64,000 bases of DNA. Source: Winogradskyella helgolandensis (GTDB lineage Bacteria > Bacteroidota > Bacteroidia > Flavobacteriales > Flavobacteriaceae). Positions 55,261-62,473 of this stretch are shown one piece after another. Each line of letters begins with the position of its first letter. Positions within the stretch are counted from its first letter, which is position 1. The stretch lies in NCBI RefSeq assembly GCF_013404085.1, contig NZ_JABFHO010000001.1, forward strand, positions 124,001 to 188,000. The letters are read 5' to 3'. The notes beneath the pieces are model-generated. The model worked only from the letters and a program-made list of their open reading frames with translations. It had not been told where the DNA came from and did no database searches. A program made the position numbers and the translations under genes.

Positions 55261-58200
55261 TTAAATTTTAATATTTACACCAAAAGTATATACCGCTGGA
55301 ACTGGATAAGTTTCACGATCAACTCCACTACTAATCTCAGGGTTAAATCCGTTATAACTAAACAGTGTTATTGGACGTTCTGCTGTACATGTAAATCTAA
55401 CTTCTGGCATATTTTCACCAAGTGATTTTGCTGGAATTGTATAAGCCAATTGAATGTTTTGAACTCTAAAATATGCACCATCTTCAACAAAGAAACTACT
55501 CATTTTCTGATTCCATGCTTTCCTTCTCCCTTCAGAAGATGGGTATGAATTTGTAGTGCCTTCACCATGCCATCTATTAACAGCAAAGTCAGCATCTATG
55601 TTTGTGTCATTTGTATAAATAACTTCACCTCTTTTGCGGTTCAAGATTTTATTACCTGTTTGACCAGAAACCGCTACAGATAAATCAAAATTCTTATAAG
55701 ACACATTTAGATTTCCACCATAAGAAAATGTTGGTAAATATGACCCTAAAACTATTCTATCTTCGTCATCAATTATACCATCATTATTTTGATCCTTATA
55801 AATAAAATCACCAGGAATCAGGGTATTACTGTTTTCATTTGCTTCATATTGCGCTGTTGGATCTGCAGCAACTTGAGCATCGTTTTGATAAACACCAGCT
55901 ACTTCCCATCCGTAAAAAGCATTTACAGGCTCTCCTACGATAAGTCTTTGACGAAATTCTGCACTTCCGGTATCAAAATAACCTTGTTCACTATCGATTC
56001 TAGTCACTTCATTTTTAAGTGTCGCTATATTTCCTCCTACAGAAAAGCTCCAGTTATCATTAATACGTTGATTCCAGTTTGCTGCAATTTCTAAACCTTG
56101 ATTTCTCATTTCTCCAATATTAGCATCAACCACTTCTGCAGTAATTGGTGTATCTTTTGGAAGTACTAAATCTTTAGTATCACGGATATAATAATCCACC
56201 TCTAAACTTAATTTATCATTGAATAAACGAGAACTAATACCAAAATTGGTTTCTTCTAAAATTTCCCGTTTTAAATTACGAAACGTATTAGTTGTTAAGA
56301 TACCATTCGTTGGAACATCTCCAATATCTGTGGTTACTTGTGACACAGTTCTTGTACCTGCACTTCCTCCAAGAAAACCATTTGCTAATTGTCCCCAACC
56401 TGCACGTAACTTTAAGAAGTTAAACACATTATTGTCTTGCATAAAATCTTCTTCAGAAATTATCCAACCTAAACCTACAGCTGGCGTGGTTACCCAAAGC
56501 TCTCTAGGGAATCTTCCATCACCTTCATGTCTTATCGTAGCATTAAGTAGATATTTATCCTTAAAGCTATATTCTAATCTACTGAAAAATGCTATTGAAT
56601 ATTCACGATCACCGATTTCACTAACCTGATCACTAAATGTCGTTGGATCCGCAAAGTTTAAATACCATGAACTTTCTAATCCAATACCTTGAATATCATT
56701 TCCTGTTGCAATAAAAGTATTGTCTTGATAATCTCTATACGAAGAACCAGCAAGTACCGTTACATTATGATCTCCAAAAGTATCAGTATAAGTTAATGTA
56801 TTATCCCAAATTTGTTTTGAATACTTTAACTCTGCACGTCTAATATTAGAAATTTCTCTTTGTGACTGTCCTGAAATATAATAAGGTGACCTCACATTAC
56901 GCTCAGAGATTGTAGAATAATCATGACTATAAGATGTTTTAAACTTAAGTTTTTCTGGAACTAAAGCGTACTCTAAAAACATACTTGTTAGAACCTTTCT
57001 AATTTTAAGTTGATTATTATTATAGGTCATTACAGGGAACGGGTTTTGCGAACCTCTATATCCTAATAAAGTTGCATCTGAATACGGAGTAGATGTTGCC
57101 TGTGTATTGGTATAATCATAAACCGGTAAAATTGGCACGGCAAAATACGCTTGAAACCATGCTCCATTTTCAGGATTGTATTGTGTTGCATTACTAAAAA
57201 TCGCATTCGTTCCTATTTTTAAACGATCAGATAATTCTATCTCAATATTAGATTGAATATTGAAACGCTCATACTCATTTTTCATATCTAAAATACCTTC
57301 CTGAGAAAAATAGTTAGCATTAACACTGTAAGTTGTTTTTTCTGTTCCACCAGCAACTCCTATACCATGACTTGTAATTGGTGCTACACGTAAAATCTCT
57401 TTATACCAATCTGTATTAACATCTGGAATATTGGGATTTACTCTACTACGACCAAAACGCTGTATAGCATTATTAACAAAATCAATGTCTGGTTGCGAGT
57501 TAGACTCATAAGCCATTGTAACAAATTGTTCTGCATTTGCCATTTTTACAACATTCTGAGCGTTTTGATAACCAGAATATCCATTATAGGTGAATACTGG
57601 TTTTTGTTCCGTTCTACCATTTTTTGTTTCAATGATAATTACACCGTTAACACCAGCTTGACCAAAAATAGAGATAGAAGACGCATCTTTTAAAACTGAA
57701 ATCGTTTCAATTTGATTGCTATCTAAGAAATCAATAGTATCATAAAACATACCATCTACTACATATAAAGGAGTTGCACCACCTTTATAAGAGTTAACAC
57801 CTCTAATTCTTACTGTTGGTGAACCACCAGGTGAACCACTACTTACAACTTGTACACCTGCCACTTTACCTTGAATAGACTGCATAATGTTACCACTCGG
57901 TGTTTTCGCGATGTCTTCAGATTTTACAGTAGAGATAGCACCTGTTAGATCCGCTTTTTTCTGTGTTCCATAACCCACAACAACAACTTCGCTCAGTGAA
58001 GCCACGTCATCCTTAAGCGTAATGTTTATTTCAGTCTCACCAGCGACGGTTACAACTTGAGGGACAAAACCAACATAACTGAATTCAATTTGTTCGCCAA
58101 GATCTACCTTAATTATGTACTTACCATCAAAATCCGTTGTGGTTCCTCTGCTCGTTCCTTTTACAATGACGCTTGTCCCAGGTAAGGGCATCCCGTCACT

Positions 58201-58293
58201 TTCACTTGTTACAATTCCATTGATTTCAATCTGCTGAGCAAAAGAACAGATTGAAATAAACAACATCAACAATAGACTAATTTTTGTTTTCAT
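55261..58293 (-). CDS. susC: SusC/RagA-family TonB-dependent oligosaccharide transporter, PUL 2
   Basis: This outer-membrane importer is 1010 aa. The signal peptide ends near residue 19 (CSFAQQ). A carboxypeptidase-like domain covers about 22-100 (INGIVTSESDGMPLPGTSVIVKG). The plug contains VVVGYGTQKKADLTGAISTV and VRIRGVNSYKGGATPLYVVDG, and the barrel ends TFGVNIKI. Its N-terminus has no long extension, unlike the PUL 1 SusC. It heads the enzyme array and is preceded by a promoter layout almost identical to that of the other susC, and by an array of short direct repeats. It is presumably regulated by the LuxR-type sensor encoded just upstream. Confidence 0.96.
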   Translation of the reverse strand: MKTKISLLLMLFISICSFAQQIEINGIVTSESDGMPLPGTSVIVKGTSRGTTTDFDGKYIIKVDLGEQIEFSYVGFVPQVVTVAGETEINITLKDDVASLSEVVVVGYGTQKKADLTGAISTVKSEDIAKTPSGNIMQSIQGKVAGVQVVSSGSPGGSPTVRIRGVNSYKGGATPLYVVDGMFYDTIDFLDSNQIETISVLKDASSISIFGQAGVNGVIIIETKNGRTEQKPVFTYNGYSGYQNAQNVVKMANAEQFVTMAYESNSQPDIDFVNNAIQRFGRSRVNPNIPDVNTDWYKEILRVAPITSHGIGVAGGTEKTTYSVNANYFSQEGILDMKNEYERFNIQSNIEIELSDRLKIGTNAIFSNATQYNPENGAWFQAYFAVPILPVYDYTNTQATSTPYSDATLLGYRGSQNPFPVMTYNNNQLKIRKVLTSMFLEYALVPEKLKFKTSYSHDYSTISERNVRSPYYISGQSQREISNIRRAELKYSKQIWDNTLTYTDTFGDHNVTVLAGSSYRDYQDNTFIATGNDIQGIGLESSWYLNFADPTTFSDQVSEIGDREYSIAFFSRLEYSFKDKYLLNATIRHEGDGRFPRELWVTTPAVGLGWIISEEDFMQDNNVFNFLKLRAGWGQLANGFLGGSAGTRTVSQVTTDIGDVPTNGILTTNTFRNLKREILEETNFGISSRLFNDKLSLEVDYYIRDTKDLVLPKDTPITAEVVDANIGEMRNQGLEIAANWNQRINDNWSFSVGGNIATLKNEVTRIDSEQGYFDTGSAEFRQRLIVGEPVNAFYGWEVAGVYQNDAQVAADPTAQYEANENSNTLIPGDFIYKDQNNDGIIDDEDRIVLGSYLPTFSYGGNLNVSYKNFDLSVAVSGQTGNKILNRKRGEVIYTNDTNIDADFAVNRWHGEGTTNSYPSSEGRRKAWNQKMSSFFVEDGAYFRVQNIQLAYTIPAKSLGENMPEVRFTCTAERPITLFSYNGFNPEISSGVDRETYPVPAVYTFGVNIKI

Positions 58294-58339
58294 ATAGATT
58301 GATTAATATTTAATAAATAGAGTTAGTTTATTTAAAGGA

Positions 58340-58371
58340 CTAAATTATAATCAAATGTTAAACTCTGTTAA
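58340..58371 (-). promoter_or_regulatory. Candidate promoter/operator of PUL 2 susC: TTAACA-N4-TTAACA-N8-TAATTTAG
   Basis: On the minus strand TTAACA (58371 to 58366) is followed after 18 nt by TAATTTAG (58347 to 58340), one mismatch from TAnnTTTG. A second TTAACA lies within the spacer. The distance from the -7 box to the start codon is 47 nt, against 49 nt for PUL 1 susC. Confidence 0.55.
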
Positions 58372-58494
58372 CATCTATTTACATTTTAAATACACCATAT
58401 AAGGCATAGAAGGTTAATAAGTGTTAACAAAACCCGATTTGACGTATCCTAAAGCTATAAAAAAAACGTTATAGTAGAAAGAGGATTAACAAAG

Positions 58495-58539
58495 TGACGT
58501 AGTAATGACGTAGTAAAAAGTAAGAATCAAGTAAGAATA
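58495..58539. repeat. Two consecutive pairs of 11-bp tandem direct repeats
   Basis: TGACGTAGTAA occurs twice head to tail (58495-58505 and 58506-58516). One base later AAGTAAGAATC and AAGTAAGAATA follow head to tail (58518-58528 and 58529-58539). Each pair has an 11-bp period, about one DNA turn. The block lies just after the regulator stop codon and about 200 bp upstream of susC. Confidence 0.7.
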
Positions 58540-58544
58540 AGTGT

Positions 58545-61352
58545 CTAATTTTTAATATTTAACAAATAATCCACTAAAGAAATGTCATTTTCTAAATTTA
58601 ATTTCTTTTTTAATCGATATCGATGCGTTTCGACCCCTCTTACTGAGATATTCATAAGTGGTGCAATCTCTTTTGAAGATAAATTCATTTTGATGTAAGC
58701 ACAAATCTTTAAATCTTTTGGTGTAAGCTTGGAATGTTTTGTTTTTAACGCTACAAAAAATTCATCGTGTACTTGACTAAAATTATTCTCAAAGACCTCC
58801 CATTCGTCTTTTAAGACGATAGAGTTATCTAATTTTTTAACGAGCTTTTTATAGGAGTAATAATTATTAAAGCCCTCTTTATTGATCATCAAATCTTTTT
58901 TGATGTCTTGCAACGTTTCATTTTTCTTAACCAAGGCCATAGCATTATTCGCTAGCTGCTTACTTTTAAGCTTTATTTCATTCTGCAGCGATTCATTTTT
59001 AAGCTCAACGATTCGCTTTTCATTCTCTAACGTTTTCTCTCGTAATAGCTCTTGCTGAGCTTTTTGATATTTAATTTTAATAAGGCGTTGCTCCTTTGCG
59101 ATTTTTTTATTGTGAAGTGAGTAAAACACAACTATCGTTAAACCTGCTAAAAGAATATACAATATATAACCAAGCGTATCTCTATACCAAGGAGGATACA
59201 CATCTACATTCAAAGATTGAATTGCAGATACATTACCCGCATTATCACTTGTCCTAAAAGAGATAAGATAATCACCATCTATAAGATTTGAAAACTCTAC
59301 TCTGTTACCATCAATTTTATACCATAAGCTATCATCTTCAGCAACATCGGCTTCAGAAATATTATATTCAAAGAAATGGTTAAGAGATTTTGAAGAGGAT
59401 AATTCTACAGCTATATTTTCTTTAAACTTGAAATCGATCTGGTCTTCATTAATATGAGTTAAAGTAATAGGTGAATCACTTATTGAAATAGATTCAATGT
59501 CTGGTTTATATAAGTTAGCATCTGTGATAGAAGTACTATTTATGACCATAAAACCATTATCAAGATTTAAAGCATAACTAGAATCATTAATCTTGGAAAC
59601 GTTTTCGTATCCAACAATATATCTATTCTTTAGAAATACATCGTTAAGAAAAAACTCGTCATGCGCAGTATTGAACGACCTAAATTTTATAAATCCATCT
59701 TTACTTTTTAAAGCAAACAGATCTGTATTATCATCAGATATGATATAACTGTTCTTTCCAAGTAAGTCATTAAGCAATTCGTAAGGGACTATAGAATCTA
59801 AAATGGGCTCATATTTTTGCCAACCTTCATTAGATTTAAAGCTAATATTATTACGAATATTATATACCCTTATATTATAATTAGAACTTATTCCTTTGTG
59901 GTGATAATCTTTTACTGAAGTTATCGTGTCAAAATTATCATCAAAATTAAATTTAAAAACACCTTTGGTTGCATGAGCTACCCAAGCTGTATGCGGATTT
60001 TCAAACACTAAAAAGCGCGAAGGTATTGTGGTTTTACCTAAGTGCTTCACATGCCACTCACCTGATATTTTTTCAAATTTCACTAAACCGGAATATGTAC
60101 CCTGAATATAGGTGTGTTTTCTTTCTGGTACTTTTTTTATGGTCCAGCCACCTGTATGTGTAGAAATATTAGTAAACTTATTTTTATCTACGATAAATGT
60201 ACCTTCATTATGCCCGCAAAGTAGATCCCCTTCTATAATCTCTAAATCCCAAACCTGGCCCTGTGACCCCTCTATAAATTGTAACTTCTCATTTTCATCC
60301 AACCAAAATAACCCTGTATTGGTTCCTATATAAATGACTCCTTTATATTTTACAATGTCATAGACAGCTCCCAACTTACCCGAGATATCATTAAAAAAGT
60401 AATTACTACTATTGAGCTCTATATTAGAGATACCATTATCTAAGCCCAACCAAAGATTACCTGTATTATCTATAGACTGTCCTAAAATAGTATTATTAAA
60501 TAAGCCATTTTCTTTACTAATGTGAAACTTAGATTTCCCATTGTTATCAGTTAAGAAGACACCATCCTTAATAGTCCCAAAAACCATATCTCCACTATCT
60601 AAAATGGAAAATTCATTTAATTGATGCCTTTGAATTTGTTTATTGATTTCAAAATTAGTTGGGATCAACCTACCTTTATCTAGAAAAAAACTTCCTTTTA
60701 ATGATGTCATTAACAATAGCTTATCCTTATACTTGTTAATGGAAATAATTTTGGTATCTAACAATACCTCATTAAAATAAAAAGGCTCTAACGTTTTACC
60801 TTTTAACAAAAACACTCCTTCATTTAAAGTACTTACATATAAATTTTCATCAACGACGCTACAAGAAATTATAACAGAACTAGGTCTTAACTGAATGACA
60901 TTTTCAAAATCGTAGATATAAATATTTAGAAATGACCTGAAAATAATCTTACCATTAAAACTTACTATTTCCCAAATTTCTTCATTTGGAGAGATAAGGT
61001 CTGGAATCATCTTACTTAAAGAAAAATATTCTAAGGTCCCAAAATCATCGCGTTTCCAGTATCCAAATTCCTCATAAGACCCTGTGTAAACAACATCGTC
61101 TACAGCCAATACTGATCTTATAATAGTTTTATTTGGTAATGGAAAAAATTTCCAAACCAAAGCATCATACTCTAATAACCCACTATTATTAGCAACATAA
61201 ACTTTACCATTATCAGCCCTAGTAATATCCCAATTTTGGTTACCTGCCTTATATTCTGCTAAAGTATAATTATGAATACTTGGAGTAAATTGACTATAGC
61301 AATCTGAAGAAAAAACAAATAAGAAAAGTAAAAAAACTAACAATTTTTTCAT
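58545..61352 (-). CDS. Membrane-anchored beta-propeller/LuxR-type transcriptional regulator
   Basis: This one-component sensor-regulator is 935 aa. A signal peptide (about 1-20, CYSQ) is followed by a periplasmic seven-bladed-type propeller (about 25-640, with blades such as GNLWLGLDNGIS and VIYIGTNTGLFWLD) and a Y_Y_Y domain (about 640-720). A membrane helix spans about 727-747 and a long coiled coil about 750-830. A C-terminal LuxR-type HTH (about 872-935) carries LTPKDLKICAYIKMNLSSKEIAPL and SVRGVETHRYRLKKK. There is no histidine kinase or receiver domain, so DNA binding must be controlled directly through the membrane. It lies directly upstream of susC in the same direction, the usual place for a PUL regulator. 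Class certain, target inferred. Confidence 0.9.
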   Translation of the reverse strand: MKKLLVFLLFLFVFSSDCYSQFTPSIHNYTLAEYKAGNQNWDITRADNGKVYVANNSGLLEYDALVWKFFPLPNKTIIRSVLAVDDVVYTGSYEEFGYWKRDDFGTLEYFSLSKMIPDLISPNEEIWEIVSFNGKIIFRSFLNIYIYDFENVIQLRPSSVIISCSVVDENLYVSTLNEGVFLLKGKTLEPFYFNEVLLDTKIISINKYKDKLLLMTSLKGSFFLDKGRLIPTNFEINKQIQRHQLNEFSILDSGDMVFGTIKDGVFLTDNNGKSKFHISKENGLFNNTILGQSIDNTGNLWLGLDNGISNIELNSSNYFFNDISGKLGAVYDIVKYKGVIYIGTNTGLFWLDENEKLQFIEGSQGQVWDLEIIEGDLLCGHNEGTFIVDKNKFTNISTHTGGWTIKKVPERKHTYIQGTYSGLVKFEKISGEWHVKHLGKTTIPSRFLVFENPHTAWVAHATKGVFKFNFDDNFDTITSVKDYHHKGISSNYNIRVYNIRNNISFKSNEGWQKYEPILDSIVPYELLNDLLGKNSYIISDDNTDLFALKSKDGFIKFRSFNTAHDEFFLNDVFLKNRYIVGYENVSKINDSSYALNLDNGFMVINSTSITDANLYKPDIESISISDSPITLTHINEDQIDFKFKENIAVELSSSKSLNHFFEYNISEADVAEDDSLWYKIDGNRVEFSNLIDGDYLISFRTSDNAGNVSAIQSLNVDVYPPWYRDTLGYILYILLAGLTIVVFYSLHNKKIAKEQRLIKIKYQKAQQELLREKTLENEKRIVELKNESLQNEIKLKSKQLANNAMALVKKNETLQDIKKDLMINKEGFNNYYSYKKLVKKLDNSIVLKDEWEVFENNFSQVHDEFFVALKTKHSKLTPKDLKICAYIKMNLSSKEIAPLMNISVRGVETHRYRLKKKLNLENDISLVDYLLNIKN

Positions 61353-61442
61353 ACAGTAATAATATACGAATTTTAAGAAAACATTTTAAAAATAAGCATT
61401 TCATTCAACGTGACTCAACTTACATCAAAAATTCGTGACATT

Positions 61443-61473
61443 AAAAAAGACCCAACTGAAGTTGAGCCTTTTA
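61443..61473 (-). terminator. Intrinsic terminator of the small FAS1 lipoprotein gene
   Basis: The stem 61445-61457 with 61460-61472 pairs fully in the minus-strand RNA using two G-U wobbles, whereas the plus-strand RNA would carry two A-C mismatches. The minus-strand RNA continues with a run of six U. It starts 22 nt after the FAS1 stop codon. Confidence 0.85.
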
Positions 61474-61494
61474 TAAATTAACACTTAAACGTTA

Positions 61495-62130
61495 TTATTT
61501 TTTAGTCATTAGCACATCATTAATTACATATACAATACCATTTGACGCATCAACATTACCCTGAACGACTTGAGATTTTTTACCTCTAGAATCCTGTATC
61601 ATATACTGATCACCGTCCATCATAATTGTTAATTCCTCACCTGCAACTGTTTTAAAAGTATATTTACCTTTCCCGCCTTTAATTGCTTCTAACAATTGAT
61701 CTGAAGTCAATTTTCCAGAAACGACATGATATTTTAATATCCCTTGAAGACTTTCCTTATTCTCAGCTTTCAATAGATTATCTACAGTACCTTCTGGTAA
61801 TTTAGAAAACGCTTGATTAGATGGCGCAAAAACAGTGTAATCACCAGGCTCTGATAACATTGCAACTAAATCAGCAGCTTTCAATGCGGCAACTAAAGTG
61901 GACAAATCTTCATTTGCTATTGCCTTACCTGCAACACTTGTCTCCATAGCCATAGCTTTCTTTTCTTCTTCCATATTTTCTATGTCTACCTTCTGATTAG
62001 CCTCCATTTCAATTTTTGCAGCTTCCATCTCCCTCTTCTCTTCTTCTTTTTCACCATCATTACATGCTGTTGTTACTACAAATAACATACACATCACTCC
62101 AGCCAATATTCTATTCATTTTTAATTTCAT
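61495..62130 (-). CDS. Fasciclin (FAS1) domain lipoprotein
   Basis: This small envelope lipoprotein has a lipobox ending at Cys23 (VTTAC), with a possible alternative Met at residue 5. Residues about 24-65 are a highly charged, Glu/Met-rich segment likely to be helical or a coiled-coil stalk (EKEEEKREMEAAKIEMEA). One FAS1 domain fills about 66-208 with GDYTVFAPSNQAFSKLPEG, LKYHVVSGKL and DASNGIVYVINDVLM. FAS1 proteins mediate adhesion or matrix contacts; a stress or redox role is also proposed for bacterial members. It has its own terminator, is not part of the susC operon, and is related only in domain type to the FAS1 lipoprotein of PUL 1. Confidence 0.9.
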   Translation of the reverse strand: MKLKMNRILAGVMCMLFVVTTACNDGEKEEEKREMEAAKIEMEANQKVDIENMEEEKKAMAMETSVAGKAIANEDLSTLVAALKAADLVAMLSEPGDYTVFAPSNQAFSKLPEGTVDNLLKAENKESLQGILKYHVVSGKLTSDQLLEAIKGGKGKYTFKTVAGEELTIMMDGDQYMIQDSRGKKSQVVQGNVDASNGIVYVINDVLMTKK

Positions 62131-62473
62131 AATTAATTTTATTTACTTGGTTATGTTATATATACGTCTATGAACGCCTATGGATTTTATGAATCATAGG
62201 TTTAGTATAATTTTAACTAAAAATAAACTCAGAATTTAAGCCTAAAAAAAAATGATTAAAGCCCTCTATTTCCATAAAAAAATCACACACTTGGACATCA
62301 TATTTATTTGAGTTTAAAATATTGTTTTTCAAATACTTACGCCAATGTTAATACTATTGAATTTAGATTACTAAATAGAATGTCATTATCTATAAATGGC
62401 ATATCAAGTAATTTAGATTCAGCAAATCATTTTTGTGTCATATTGAGCGCAGCCGAAATGCCTAAATAATATT
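62131..62473. other. 343-bp spacer between the FAS1 gene and ilvD
   Basis: It must contain divergent promoters for the FAS1 lipoprotein (left) and ilvD (right). I find no perfect TAnnTTTG box. The right end holds a 28-nt dispersed-repeat-like sequence (62436-62463). A 29-codon reading frame (62380-62469) ends 4 nt before ilvD but is not convincingly a gene. Confidence 0.6.
62436..62463 (+). repeat. Copy of a dispersed intergenic repeat-like sequence (TGTCAtattGAGCGcaGcCGA type)
   Basis: The 28-nt stretch containing GTCATATTGAGCGCAGCCGA matches the short GTCAT-TGAGCGnAGnCGAA sequence that I recall as frequent between genes in Flavobacteriaceae and other Bacteroidota. Only this copy is seen in the window, so the repeat status rests on prior knowledge. 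Confidence 0.5.

Larger units (their letters stand above)
58294..58544. other. 251-bp susC upstream region of PUL 2
   Basis: This noncoding spacer holds, from the susC side outwards, the candidate promoter (58340-58371), a palindromic TGTTAACA (58422-58429), and the paired 11-bp tandem repeats (58495-58539). No protein-like reading is seen. Confidence 0.75.

Noticed and set aside
56219..56629. 136-codon rightward frame inside PUL 2 susC
   Set aside because: It is an antisense shadow of a conserved SusC barrel; no motif, start context or neighbour supports it.
62380..62469. 29-codon frame ending 4 nt before ilvD, with consecutive Val-Ile-Leu codons, as a possible attenuator leader peptide
   Set aside because: The Val-Ile-Leu codons fall inside the dispersed-repeat-like sequence, only three branched-chain codons are adjacent, and I see no paired terminator/antiterminator stems. 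Coincidence is more likely.
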